This document shows positions 1 through 7,285 of a DNA stretch of 14,694 nucleotides, piece by piece. This DNA comes from JBMSHD01 sp049416425 (GTDB lineage: Bacteria > Pseudomonadota > Gammaproteobacteria > Francisellales > Francisellaceae): assembly GCA_049416425.1 (NCBI GenBank), contig JBMSHD010000052.1:1-14694 (forward strand), written 5' to 3'. The position numbers and the translations under genes are program-made. Within the stretch, counting starts at the first letter, position 1. Each line of letters opens with the position of its first letter. Below the pieces are notes generated by a model. It searched no databases and had not been told where the DNA came from. It saw nothing but the letters and a program-made list of their open reading frames with translations.

Positions 1-54
1 GTGTCTGTGTCTGTGGCTGTGTCTGTGTCTGTGTCTGTGTCTGTGTCTGTGTCT
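1..54. repeat. Hexanucleotide tandem repeat, nine GTGTCT units (one variant)
   Basis: Nine consecutive six-base units fill positions 1-54: eight GTGTCT and one GTGGCT at 13-18. The array touches the window edge, so its full length is not visible. Read on the minus strand in the bamE frame each unit is ACA CAG (Thr-Gln), and the variant unit is CCA CAG (Pro-Gln). Because the unit is six bases, gain or loss of units changes tail length without shifting the frame. Confidence 0.97.
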
Positions 55-400
55 TTTCAGTGGCAGATTCATAGATAATCTCAGGCGGTGAATAGGTGCC
101 ATTGACGGCGATTAACTTGTCTGCTTTAAAGGTCAGAATCAACTGCTTCTCTTCGCGCGGATAGCCGCCGCTTTGGTAGGTGTAAATATAATTCCACTGA
201 TCCCTGTCAAGTGGATTGATGCTATCCGGTGATCCCAGCAAATACTGAATCTGTGCTTTATCCATTCCAGGCTTGATTTGTGACATGATATCCTGTTGGA
301 TGATTTTTCCCTGTTGCACCGGCGCCGTATACGGCGTGATAACACCACAGCCTCCTAATATCAGCGTGCTGCTTATAAAGATGCGTTTCAAATTTTTCAT
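1..400 (-). CDS. bamE: Outer membrane assembly lipoprotein BamE, 3' end cut by window edge
   Basis: BamE is a small lipoprotein of the BAM complex, which folds beta-barrel proteins into the outer membrane from the periplasmic side. Translating the minus strand from the ATG at 398-400 gives an open frame of 133 codons with no stop before the window edge. Residues 1-17 form a signal peptide (KNLKR then a hydrophobic stretch) ending in the lipobox LGGC, with Cys18 as the lipidated residue. The BamE core follows, with the family pattern IKPGMDKAQIQYLLGSP, then DQWNYIYTY and LILTFKADKLIAVNG, which matches the E. coli order of GMT..QV..LG.P, W.Y and L.L.F. After about residue 110 the normal protein would end, but here it continues as TEK followed by a Thr-Gln repeat. 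It lies 35 bases downstream of diaA on the same strand, so the two are probably co-transcribed. An AAGAAG-like ribosome site precedes the start. The call as BamE is firm; the true C-terminus is unknown. Confidence 0.88.
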   Translation of the reverse strand, partial: MKNLKRIFISSTLILGGCGVITPYTAPVQQGKIIQQDIMSQIKPGMDKAQIQYLLGSPDSINPLDRDQWNYIYTYQSGGYPREEKQLILTFKADKLIAVNGTYSPPEIIYESATEKTQTQTQTQTQTQPQTQT

Positions 401-435
401 GGCTTCTTTTCTTATTGTGGTCATGGGGTTTTACA

Positions 436-1032
436 TCATAAGCCAAACAGGTGCATATCAATCATGTCGCATAAGGCATGAATGATGACCTGATGGCATT
501 CTTGAACTCTGGCGGCACTATTGCCAGGGACAGAGATCTCAATATTATCTGGTTTGAGAAGGGAGCGAAGTCTGCCACCATTGTTGCCGGTCAGGGCGAT
601 AATCGCCATGTTTTTATTCTGGGCGGCGGCAATGGCTTCGATGATGCTGCTGGAATTGCCGCTTGAGGTGATGGCAAGCAATACATCTCCCTTGCGTCCC
701 AATGCCTGAATCTGCTTAGCAAATACCTGACTGTAATCATAGTCATTGGCAATCGAGCTTAGGCTGGCTTTGTCGGTATTGAGCGCCAGTGCCGGCAAGG
801 GGGGGCGTTCCATTTCAAAACGGTTGAGCAGCTTACTGGCAAACCGTGAGGCTTCAAAGCCGGAGCCGCCATTTCCGCAAGATAAAATTTTATTATCATT
901 TAGAATAGATTGAACCAGGATGCTGCCTGCATGATTGATTTTTTCCGGTAAGGCGTCAGCAGCATTAATCAGTGTTTGAATGCTATCGCTGAAAATATCA
1001 CGGATGCGTTCGGCAAAATTTAGGTCATTCAT
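436..1032 (-). CDS. diaA: DiaA-like SIS-domain protein (DnaA initiator-associating factor / GmhA-family)
   Basis: A 198-residue single SIS (sugar isomerase) domain protein of the GmhA/DiaA family. E. coli DiaA is a homotetramer that binds DnaA and promotes orderly initiation at oriC. The sequence follows DiaA closely: the N-terminal FSDSIQTLINAADALP, the SIS loop SCGNGGSG (51-58), LNRFEMERPPLPALALNTD, GDVLLAITSSGNSSSIIEA, IIALTGNNGG, and a C-terminus with CDMIDMHLF. GmhA (sedoheptulose-7-phosphate isomerase) uses a His right after the CGNGGS loop and a Glu four residues later as metal ligands. Here these positions are Gly and Ser, which argues for a DiaA role rather than heptose synthesis. 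Length is normal (E. coli 196). No clear Shine-Dalgarno precedes the ATG at 1030-1032. bamE follows 35 bases downstream. In E. coli the neighbour is dolP, another outer-membrane lipoprotein gene. Confidence 0.85.
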   Translation of the reverse strand: MNDLNFAERIRDIFSDSIQTLINAADALPEKINHAGSILVQSILNDNKILSCGNGGSGFEASRFASKLLNRFEMERPPLPALALNTDKASLSSIANDYDYSQVFAKQIQALGRKGDVLLAITSSGNSSSIIEAIAAAQNKNMAIIALTGNNGGRLRSLLKPDNIEISVPGNSAARVQECHQVIIHALCDMIDMHLFGL

Positions 1033-1044
1033 TTAGGTTTCTTA

Positions 1045-1055
1045 ACCGTAACGGT
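1045..1055. promoter_or_regulatory. Short palindrome between divergent diaA and membrane-protein gene
   Basis: ACCGT-A-ACGGT is a perfect 11-base inverted repeat with a single central base, lying in the 81-base divergent gap about a dozen bases upstream of diaA. It could be an operator half-site pair, or chance. No known regulator site is recognised. Confidence 0.25.
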
Positions 1056-1074
1056 ATATTCCATTTCTGTAATC

Positions 1075-1083
1075 TGCCATAAT
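1075..1083 (+). promoter_or_regulatory. Candidate extended -10 promoter for the 1114-1851 gene
   Basis: TGCCATAAT fits the extended -10 form TGnTATAAT with one mismatch in the hexamer (CATAAT, 1078-1083). No good -35 hexamer lies 16-18 bases upstream, as is common for extended -10 promoters. Transcription would start near 1090, giving a leader of about 24 bases. Confidence 0.4.
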
Positions 1084-1113
1084 ACTGATACAAGGTCAAA
1101 TAGGTAATGCTTT

Positions 1114-1851
1114 ATGGCAAAAAAAATTTCATTAAATGACACATTCAGACAGGCTTATGGTTGTTATCAGAAAAATTTCCGCTCCGTGTTTCTGTGCGCC
1201 ATGTTGTTATCAGCATTGTCGCAATACGTGATTATTTATGCAGATAGACTTGGTCTTAGAACTCTGTTTCAGTCGTTGAGCTCAGAAAATGGAATGACGG
1301 AGCCTGTTGTTGGTATCGATAAGCTCGGCTGGCTGGTGATGCTTCTGTTTGTATTGAATTTCATGATCTATGCGCTGATTATTGCGATCTATGATAAAGA
1401 CAGGACAGCTGAAGCCAATCCCTATAGCCATGCCTTTGGACTATTGCGTCGTCGCTTCTGGTCATTTTTTGTGGTATATGTGCTAAATGGCATCCTGGTG
1501 AGTCTGTTTGGCTTTGTATTTTGGATTGTTGGGATATGGCTGGCGCTGAGCCTTACCTTGGTTGTGTTTCCAAATGTAATACTGGGGAATAAGGGAGTAA
1601 AAGAAGCCTATATCGATGATTTTTTAAAGCTGAAACAACATGTGTTTTACATGCTTCAAATCGGCTTTATCGTTATTTTATTGCTGTTTGTCGGCAAGTT
1701 TTTGCATTTTCTGATGGAAAGTGCTGGATTTAATGGTCAGATCGGCTTTGGTGTTGAGCATGTGGTATTAATTTTTGTCGAGGCGGTTGTATTGCCGTTT
1801 ATTCTGGCATTGAATGTCACGGCGTATTATTTAATGAATGAAATGAGTTAA
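1114..1851 (+). CDS. Multi-pass inner membrane protein of unknown function (YciC/UPF0259-like)
   Basis: A 245-residue protein made almost wholly of hydrophobic segments. Likely membrane spans lie near residues 23-42, 72-94, 112-135, 136-158, 176-200 and 215-240, making about six, with a positively charged N-terminus (MAKK) and the basic stretch LLRRRF at about 108-113 just before span three. The conserved start SLNDTFRQAYGCYQKNF, in which a short amphipathic helix precedes the first span, resembles YciC/UPF0259-type and glycerophosphoryl-diester-phosphodiesterase-membrane-domain-like proteins, whose function is not settled. No enzymatic motif, substrate-binding signature or signal peptidase site is visible. 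It is divergent from diaA-bamE and convergent with tcyP, and shares the four-base overlap 1848-1851 with tcyP, so it forms a single-gene unit. The start codon has only a weak upstream purine tract. The family assignment is tentative; membrane location is sure. Confidence 0.7.
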   Translation: MAKKISLNDTFRQAYGCYQKNFRSVFLCAMLLSALSQYVIIYADRLGLRTLFQSLSSENGMTEPVVGIDKLGWLVMLLFVLNFMIYALIIAIYDKDRTAEANPYSHAFGLLRRRFWSFFVVYVLNGILVSLFGFVFWIVGIWLALSLTLVVFPNVILGNKGVKEAYIDDFLKLKQHVFYMLQIGFIVILLLFVGKFLHFLMESAGFNGQIGFGVEHVVLIFVEAVVLPFILALNVTAYYLMNEMS

Positions 1852-3128
1852 TCAAGCTTCGTGGTCTTATCGGTGATCACGGCCGCGGTCATCACCCCAT
1901 TGACATTGGTTGCCGTTCTGCCCATATCAATAATAGGATCAACACCTTGAGCCAGGGCGACGAAGTTAAACGGCAGTCCCAACGTGGAGAATGTGACTCC
2001 GGCGGCAATAAATGCTGTTCCCGGAATACCTGAGACGCCGAGCGAGGCAATCATGTTGATGGCACCGACCAGCAGGATGATCTGCCAGGTCACCGGTTGC
2101 CCCATGATCGCCAGTGTGGTCACGACCAGCATGGCCGGATAGATGCCGGCGCAGGCATTCATACCGATAGTGGCACCTACACTCGGAGTGAAATTGGATA
2201 CCCCTTCAGAGAGTTTCAGACGGTTGCCAAGAGCATCCATGGTGACAGGAAGAGTACCGAAGCTTGACCTTGTCGTGGCGGCAACTAAAAGGGCTCGCCA
2301 GACTTGTTTATAGTAGGTAATAGGGTTAATGCCGGAGAGTGTGACCAACAGCGTATGCATTATGATGACGGCAAGCATGGCAAGATACATGGCAGCAATG
2401 AAATTAAGCATCTGCAGGATGGTTTCGGCACCGTGAGAGATTGTCATCGACGCCATCAATCCAAAAACACCATAAGGTGTTAAGGCAATAATCATACTGG
2501 CGAGTTTCTTGGCGACAAAAAATGTCGAATGGATGAAGCTGATAAATGGATTGGCAGTCTCCTTATCCTGCTTGTGAAGTTTGAGTGCTGCGATGCCTAA
2601 CAATGCAGCGAAGATCACCACGGCGATGACATTATTGTCTACCATGGCGGCAATCGAGTTTGAAGGCAGCATGGCTAAAAGGGTGCTGGTAATCCCCGCA
2701 TTTTTGGTCACTGCAGCCATATCCATGCCTGTCATATGGAAATTAAAACCAAGGTGCATCCATTTGCCGATAAAACCGCCGATAATGGCGCTGACACCCG
2801 TTAAAATCAGCAGGGTGGCGATGATTTTTATCGCCATTTTGGCCAGATAGCTGCCTTCGTGATGACGAAGGTTGACGATAGCGTGGACGATGGCGGTAAA
2901 CACCAGCGGAATAATCAGCATTTTAAGCAGGCTGACATAACCGGATCCCGTTAATCTGAGCAGGCTCTCCAGCGTACTGTTTGATGCCATGCCAGGGATT
3001 AATTTGACGCCAAAACCAAAAATAACCCCGAGGATCAAGGCGCTGACCGCTCTGATATTAAAGCTGACACCTTTTGCTTGAGCGTAGATAAATATCAGCA
3101 GGATCAGCATAAAAATAATTGCAGACAT
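1848..3128 (-). CDS. tcyP: L-cystine:cation symporter TcyP (YdjN family)
   Basis: A 426-residue secondary carrier of the dicarboxylate/amino acid:cation symporter (DAACS) family, most like E. coli YdjN/TcyP, which imports L-cystine across the inner membrane. Supporting features in order: GSGYVSLLKMLIIPLVFTAIV near residue 60, VVIFAALLGIAALKL, LTPYGVFGLMA, the serine-rich re-entrant loop as TTRSSFGTLPV (E. coli TSRSSAASIPL), IGMNACAGIYPAML for the substrate/cation site, and DMGRTATNVNGVMTA near the C-terminus. These variants are those of the cystine branch rather than of the GltP/DctA branch. About eight spans plus two hairpins are expected. A good ribosome site, GGAAGAA, precedes the ATG. It has its own promoter in the upstream gap and no partner gene, so it is a monocistronic unit. 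Its stop overlaps that of the convergent gene. Substrate is inferred from family; glutamate or aspartate transport is less likely. Confidence 0.87.
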   Translation of the reverse strand: MSAIIFMLILLIFIYAQAKGVSFNIRAVSALILGVIFGFGVKLIPGMASNSTLESLLRLTGSGYVSLLKMLIIPLVFTAIVHAIVNLRHHEGSYLAKMAIKIIATLLILTGVSAIIGGFIGKWMHLGFNFHMTGMDMAAVTKNAGITSTLLAMLPSNSIAAMVDNNVIAVVIFAALLGIAALKLHKQDKETANPFISFIHSTFFVAKKLASMIIALTPYGVFGLMASMTISHGAETILQMLNFIAAMYLAMLAVIIMHTLLVTLSGINPITYYKQVWRALLVAATTRSSFGTLPVTMDALGNRLKLSEGVSNFTPSVGATIGMNACAGIYPAMLVVTTLAIMGQPVTWQIILLVGAINMIASLGVSGIPGTAFIAAGVTFSTLGLPFNFVALAQGVDPIIDMGRTATNVNGVMTAAVITDKTTKLD

Positions 3129-3166
3129 GTTCTTCCTTTTTTGTATCTTCTTTGTCTAGTTAGTTC

Positions 3167-3196
3167 ATCATAATTTAAATTAAAACAGAGTGTAAA
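3167..3196 (-). promoter_or_regulatory. sigma-70 type promoter for tcyP
   Basis: On the minus strand, TTTACA (3191-3196, five of six to TTGACA) is followed after 18 bases by TATGAT (3167-3172, five of six to TATAAT). Transcription would start near 3160, about 31 bases before the tcyP ATG. No CysB-type site is evident. Confidence 0.6.
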
Positions 3197-3377
3197 GGCT
3201 ATGTTGTTTAATTCTTTATTATTTTTCTTATTATGTTAATATGTTTTGTCTATTTTAAAATGGGGTGAATTTTTGAACGAGTCATAACAAAGTCAAAAAC
3301 AGGGTGATTGGTATCTGTATCGGCCATTAATCATATTCTAGACGGGTAAATTTGATGACTTCAGGTAGGATAAACAA

Positions 3378-3406
3378 TTGATATACCATAAAATATGGTG
3401 CATACT
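3378..3406 (+). promoter_or_regulatory. sigma-70 type promoter for the STAND-like ATPase
   Basis: TTGATA (3378-3383, five of six) is followed after 17 bases by CATACT (3401-3406, four of six). The start would fall near 3413, about 27 bases before the ATG at 3440. The spacer is occupied by a perfect inverted repeat, described separately. Confidence 0.5.
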
Positions 3407-3427
3407 TTACGTTATGTTAAATATGGT
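3385..3427 (+). promoter_or_regulatory. Operator-like palindrome plus a downstream repeat in the ATPase promoter
   Basis: ACCATA-AAA-TATGGT (3385-3399) is a perfect inverted repeat with six-base arms that fills the -35/-10 spacer. The half-site recurs as the direct repeat AAATATGGT at 3391-3399 and 3419-3427, the second copy lying just past the expected transcription start. A dimeric repressor bound here would block the polymerase. The ATPase has a C-terminal winged-helix-like region, so autoregulation is possible but unproven. Confidence 0.45.
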
Positions 3428-3439
3428 TCTAGAAGATAG

Positions 3440-4555
3440 ATGAAATATTTCAGCACAAAAGTAGCGACAGAGCAGTCGTTTTGCAATAGGCAGGCACAAA
3501 GGATGGAGCTGGTCGACCACATTAGAAACAATGAGCATTCGGTAATCGTTGCACCGAGACGATATGGCAAAACCAGTCTGGTGATGCAGGCGATAAAGGA
3601 GGTGGATTTGGCATATGCACAGGTTGATATGTTTTGTGTCGTCTATGAAGAAGAGGTGATTCGCAAACTGGCGAAAGGGGTTTCTGTGTTGATGCAGAGC
3701 CTGATGAGCCGGACAGAGAAAACCATTGCTTTCTTGGAAGATGTATTTAAGATGGCCACGATTGGCTTTAAGGCCGGTGGCTTTGATGTCTCGGTTGAGT
3801 TATCGAGAAACACGATGCTGGCGGATCATATTGAAGATCTGTTGTGCGGTCTTGAGATGATCGCGGCAAAGGCCGCGCGCCCGGTGGTGTTTTTTATCGA
3901 TGAGTTTCAGGATATCTTGAAGATCGAGAAATCCCGTCAGATTCAGGCGGCGATACGCAGTGTGGCGCAGCATTCTCAATATGTCACCTATATCTTTTCG
4001 GGCAGCTCAAGGTCGATGCTTGAGAAAATATTCGATGACTCAAGCCAACCGTTATATATGATGTGCCACAAGATGAATCTGGGACGGATTAGGGAAGCCC
4101 ATTTTTTGACGCATATTGAGAATGCCTTTCTTCAGCATTGGCAACAAAGCATTGATGTTGATATGATTGAGCATATTCTTAAGCTGACGGAATGTCATAC
4201 CTATTATGTTAACGCACTGTGTGCTGACATCATGTTGAAGGAGACACCGCTTTCCATAGAAGAAGTCAATGAAGTATGGGATCGTCAGCTGGTAAAACAT
4301 AAGGCAAAAATTATCGCCGAGCTTCAGGAGCTCAACTCAAATCGTTTGAAGGTATTGATTAATATTGCATTGACAGGACGAGTTTCAGAGCCAAACAGCC
4401 GGAAATTTATCGAGGATGTCAAACTGTCATTATCAAGCATTCAGGTGGCGATAAAATATCTGCTGGATCATGATTATATCTACCAGGATGATGGAAAATC
4501 ACTGTCGTTGGTTGACCCATTGATGCGAAAGTTTTTGCTGGAAAGACACGGTTAA
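3440..4555 (+). CDS. STAND/archaeal-type AAA ATPase with C-terminal winged helix
   Basis: A 371-residue ATPase of the archaeal-ATPase (COG1672-like) group of STAND P-loop proteins. Walker A is APRRYGKTS (38-46, with Lys44 and Thr45). Walker B is VVFFIDEFQD (149-158, Asp154 and Glu155). A sensor-like SGSSRS follows at 187-192. The N-terminal line with FCNR before the P-loop and the GxRRxGKTS form are typical of this group. Residues from about 300 on look like a winged helix, and LVDPLMRKFLL near the end matches the conserved DP..R.WL tail of the family. Members are usually orphan genes with unknown partners; regulatory, toxin-antitoxin-like or defence roles have been suggested for STAND proteins, but none can be assigned here. 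It stands alone with its own promoter and operator-like site, and is convergent with prs, 41 bases away, with no clear terminator between. No effector domain is fused to it. The domain call is firm; function is unknown. Confidence 0.8.
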   Translation: MKYFSTKVATEQSFCNRQAQRMELVDHIRNNEHSVIVAPRRYGKTSLVMQAIKEVDLAYAQVDMFCVVYEEEVIRKLAKGVSVLMQSLMSRTEKTIAFLEDVFKMATIGFKAGGFDVSVELSRNTMLADHIEDLLCGLEMIAAKAARPVVFFIDEFQDILKIEKSRQIQAAIRSVAQHSQYVTYIFSGSSRSMLEKIFDDSSQPLYMMCHKMNLGRIREAHFLTHIENAFLQHWQQSIDVDMIEHILKLTECHTYYVNALCADIMLKETPLSIEEVNEVWDRQLVKHKAKIIAELQELNSNRLKVLINIALTGRVSEPNSRKFIEDVKLSLSSIQVAIKYLLDHDYIYQDDGKSLSLVDPLMRKFLLERHG

Positions 4556-4596
4556 GCATTTATTCGTTTTTCCATCCCACTTGCATACCGCTGCCT

Positions 4597-5550
4597 TTAA
4601 AGATTTAAATCCGTAAACATCAGGCTGATGGATTCTTCATTATTGGTGCGTCGAATCGCCTCAGACAGCATGGGTGCCAGCGACAGGGTTTTGATTTTTT
4701 TGCATTTTCTGGCCTCATCATGCAGAGGAATGGAATTTGTTACCACTAACTCCTCTAGTACTGAATCTTGTATGGTTTTAACGGCAGTCCCGGATAATAC
4801 GGGGTGGACGCAATAGGCCGAAACCTTGGATGCTCCCTGATCGATAAGCGACTGAGCGGCTTTGCACAGAGTTCCTGCCGTGTCGACGATATCATCGATA
4901 ATCAGGCAGTGCCTGCCCTTTACGTCACCAATGATGTTCATGACTTCAGACTCATTGGCTTTTTGTCGGCGTTTGTCGATGATGGCCAGATCGGTATTAA
5001 GCCCTTTAGCCATGGCGCGTGCTCGGACAACTCCACCGACATCGGGTGAGACAACCAGTGGATTTTCAAGCCTTCTGGCTCGGATATAGTCTAGAAGAAT
5101 CGGTGTGCCGTAGACATTATCGAGTGGAATATTGAAAAAGCCTTGAATCTGTTCGGCATGAATATCAACCGTAAGCAGTCGGTCGATGCCGGCTCCGGTT
5201 AACATATCGGCGATGACGCGCGCGGAGATTGGTACACGGGATGAACGTACTCGTCGATCCTGGCGGGCATAGCCAAAATAAGGGACAACAGCGGTGATGC
5301 GCCCTGCCGATGAACGCCTTAAGGCATCGGTGAGAAACATCAGCTCCATCACATGATCATTGGTCGGTGGGCAGGTGGATTGGACGATAAAAACATCTCG
5401 TCCTCTGACATTGTCGATGATTTCGATATGACTTTCGCCATCGGAGAAGTGAGACACCTGAGCGCGACCGACCTGAACGCCTAAAAAATGAGAAACTTCT
5501 TCGGTGAGTTCTGGAGTGGCATTGCCGCAGAAAAGCATGAGATCTGACAT
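4597..5550 (-). CDS. prs: Ribose-phosphate pyrophosphokinase (PRPP synthetase)
   Basis: Prs makes phosphoribosyl pyrophosphate from ribose 5-phosphate and ATP in the cytoplasm, feeding purine, pyrimidine, NAD, histidine and tryptophan synthesis. The 317-residue protein aligns with E. coli Prs (315) end to end. Visible motifs: FSDGES (35-40), the ATP-binding flexible loop YARQDRRVRSSRVPISA (94-110), the signature DIHAEQIQGFF (129-139) with His131, SPDVGGVVRARAMAK (168-182), the PRPP loop DDIVDTAGT (219-227), and the C-terminal EAIRRTNNEESIS. All catalytic positions look intact. The start MSDLMLF fits the family. The usual gammaproteobacterial neighbour ispE is not adjacent. The 142 bases upstream contain TATAGT at 5593-5598 (minus strand) as a possible -10, without a convincing -35. 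The permease gene upstream is on the same strand, so weak read-through is possible. Confidence 0.96.
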   Translation of the reverse strand: MSDLMLFCGNATPELTEEVSHFLGVQVGRAQVSHFSDGESHIEIIDNVRGRDVFIVQSTCPPTNDHVMELMFLTDALRRSSAGRITAVVPYFGYARQDRRVRSSRVPISARVIADMLTGAGIDRLLTVDIHAEQIQGFFNIPLDNVYGTPILLDYIRARRLENPLVVSPDVGGVVRARAMAKGLNTDLAIIDKRRQKANESEVMNIIGDVKGRHCLIIDDIVDTAGTLCKAAQSLIDQGASKVSAYCVHPVLSGTAVKTIQDSVLEELVVTNSIPLHDEARKCKKIKTLSLAPMLSEAIRRTNNEESISLMFTDLNL

Positions 5551-5692
5551 CTGATTTTATCCCGTATTTATTACTAAATTTGCCTGATTGCAACTATAAC
5601 GAATTTTGAGAAAATAGAAAGGGTTAAATTTCGATTTCGTCAAGAAATTGTGATTTTATTTCCTGTTTGTCTCATTTGTCTGATGCTGAATA

Positions 5693-7285
5693 TCAAGAAT
5701 TACCAGGATTTAAAACAGGTGACAGGGTGGATGGAACGGCTTGAAGATCATGATCTTTCTGCTGAATCATCAGGAGGTAGAGTAAAGCCAGTAGTGGCAG
5801 AAATAGAAGGTAGAACCACAGCAGGGAAACGGCATATTGATGGTAGATGGCCATGGCAAGCTCAAATGATAGAAACACAAAGATGCTCCAGGATGAGGCA
5901 AATGCACGCTTTAATTCCAAATATTTATGCATGGATTTTGCATTGACCAGGCTGTAGACGATGAAAAACAGCAAATGCAGCACAAGTGCCACAGTGAGAT
6001 TGATGATGCCTGAGATCATCAGCATATAACCGATAAACAGATAGATAGCAAAAGCAAAGAATCCAGGCAATGGCAGATAGCGAATGGCTGAGGCATTTTT
6101 ATCTGTCGATTTAAGCTTGACATAGGCCACAGGAAGCGCGACACAGGAGATCAGAATAAAGGTTGTTGTTAAGGAGGCGATCATCTGCCAGTTTCTGAAG
6201 AAAATGATCAATAATAATGAACAGAGAAATGTGAAAATCAGCGAAGATCTAGACAGATTAAAACGGTTATTGACGCGAGCGAAAATGGCAGGCATCTGTT
6301 TGTGTTTCGCCATTTCATTGAGCATACGAGTCGATGCGCCTGTTAAAATCGAACCGGTTCCGGAAGGGCTGACCAAGGCGTCGGCATAGAGCACAACAGC
6401 CAGAGCATTCAAACCGAGAAGGCCGGTGAGTTGTGCCAGTGGAGATTCAAAATTCAGTCCACTCCAGCCGCCGGCTAAAAGGTGTGGTGGCAGTGAGCCG
6501 ATAAAGGCGATTTGCAAGAGGAGATAGATTCCAAGCACGATCATGACACTTGAGATAAGTGCAATCGGGACGTTGCGTTTCGGGTTTTTAATTTCCGCAC
6601 TGAAGCTGGCGGCAACCTGAAAACCAAAAAAGGAGTAAAAAATACCACAGCTGACAATCGCGCTGAAGATGCTGCCACTGCCAAAGGGGACGAAACGATG
6701 TGATTGCGCCGTGAAATTATCGCTGTGGAAGGCCGCTAACATGATCAGCACCGCGGTGGCAATGGGAATGATGATTTTGAGTGAGGTGATGGAATTATTA
6801 ATTCGAGCAAAAAATTTAAGTCCCCAATAGTTGATCAGGGTATAGACGAACATCAAGACGCCAACGATGGTGATGCCGATTATCGTTAGCTGATCATCGG
6901 CAAAGATATGTGTCGTTATCTTAGGCCAGATGGAGGCGATATATTGTGTTGTGGCCATCGCCTCAGATGGGATGACGATAAGTCCTAGAAGCCAGTTTGA
7001 AATGGCGGTGACAAAACCAAAATGTTTATTGTGGGACAGGCTAATCAGGCGAGTAAACAATCCGTTGACCGGATGTTTTATGGCAATTTCAGCCAACAGT
7101 AACGCCATGATCAAAATGGCAACAGCGCCGATGATCCAGGATAGGATTGAGGCGCCACCGGCCACTTTTGAAGCATAGTAAGGGGCAAACAGCCAGCCGC
7201 TGCCAAGCATGGTGCCAACGCTTAACGCAATCGCTGAGAAAAGACCGGCACTTTTTCTATTTTTATCCATAAATCTATCATTCAT
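5693..7285 (-). CDS. APC-superfamily amino acid permease (AspP/YveA-like)
   Basis: A 530-residue amino acid/proton permease of the APC superfamily with about 12-14 membrane spans. The first span holds the family motif as SVGTMLGSGWLFAPYYASK (about 22-40), which carries the GxG-type substrate/ion site. Later signatures are FFGFQVAASFSAEIKNPKRNVPIAL near 217-241, with the conserved E-x-KNPKRNIP loop, and SPSGTGSILTGASTRM near 309-324. The layout and these loops recall Bacillus YveA/AspP (aspartate:proton symporter) and similar permeases of intracellular gammaproteobacteria. The tail QQKDHDLQAV is hydrophilic and cytoplasmic. The ATG at 7283-7285 is favoured because GGAATAATGA lies just before it; a second Met five codons in would also work. 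It is divergent from rpoH and 142 bases upstream of prs. Substrate is inferred and could be another amino acid. Confidence 0.82.
   Translation of the reverse strand: MNDRFMDKNRKSAGLFSAIALSVGTMLGSGWLFAPYYASKVAGGASILSWIIGAVAILIMALLLAEIAIKHPVNGLFTRLISLSHNKHFGFVTAISNWLLGLIVIPSEAMATTQYIASIWPKITTHIFADDQLTIIGITIVGVLMFVYTLINYWGLKFFARINNSITSLKIIIPIATAVLIMLAAFHSDNFTAQSHRFVPFGSGSIFSAIVSCGIFYSFFGFQVAASFSAEIKNPKRNVPIALISSVMIVLGIYLLLQIAFIGSLPPHLLAGGWSGLNFESPLAQLTGLLGLNALAVVLYADALVSPSGTGSILTGASTRMLNEMAKHKQMPAIFARVNNRFNLSRSSLIFTFLCSLLLIIFFRNWQMIASLTTTFILISCVALPVAYVKLKSTDKNASAIRYLPLPGFFAFAIYLFIGYMLMISGIINLTVALVLHLLFFIVYSLVNAKSMHKYLELKRAFASSWSIFVFLSFELAMAIYHQYAVSLLWFYLLFLPLLALLYLLMIQQKDHDLQAVPSTLSPVLNPGNS

Larger units (their letters stand above)
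3129..3439. other. AT-rich divergent intergenic region (311 bases)
   Basis: No ORF of note lies here. The left part (3129-3200) holds the tcyP ribosome site and promoter. The right part (3378-3439) holds the promoter and operator-like palindrome of the ATPase gene. The middle, about 3200-3375, is AT-rich, and I see no stem-loop, RNA gene or recognisable element in it. TTCTAGA occurs at 3336 and 3427, probably by chance. Confidence 0.6.

Noticed and set aside
1..54. CRISPR array
   Set aside because: Units are six bases with no spacers; it is a coding microsatellite.
436..1032. Phosphoheptose isomerase GmhA
   Set aside because: The metal-binding His and Glu after the CGNGGS loop are Gly and Ser, and the termini match DiaA better.
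4556..4596. Bidirectional terminator between the ATPase gene and prs
   Set aside because: No stem of useful length is visible in the 41 bases.
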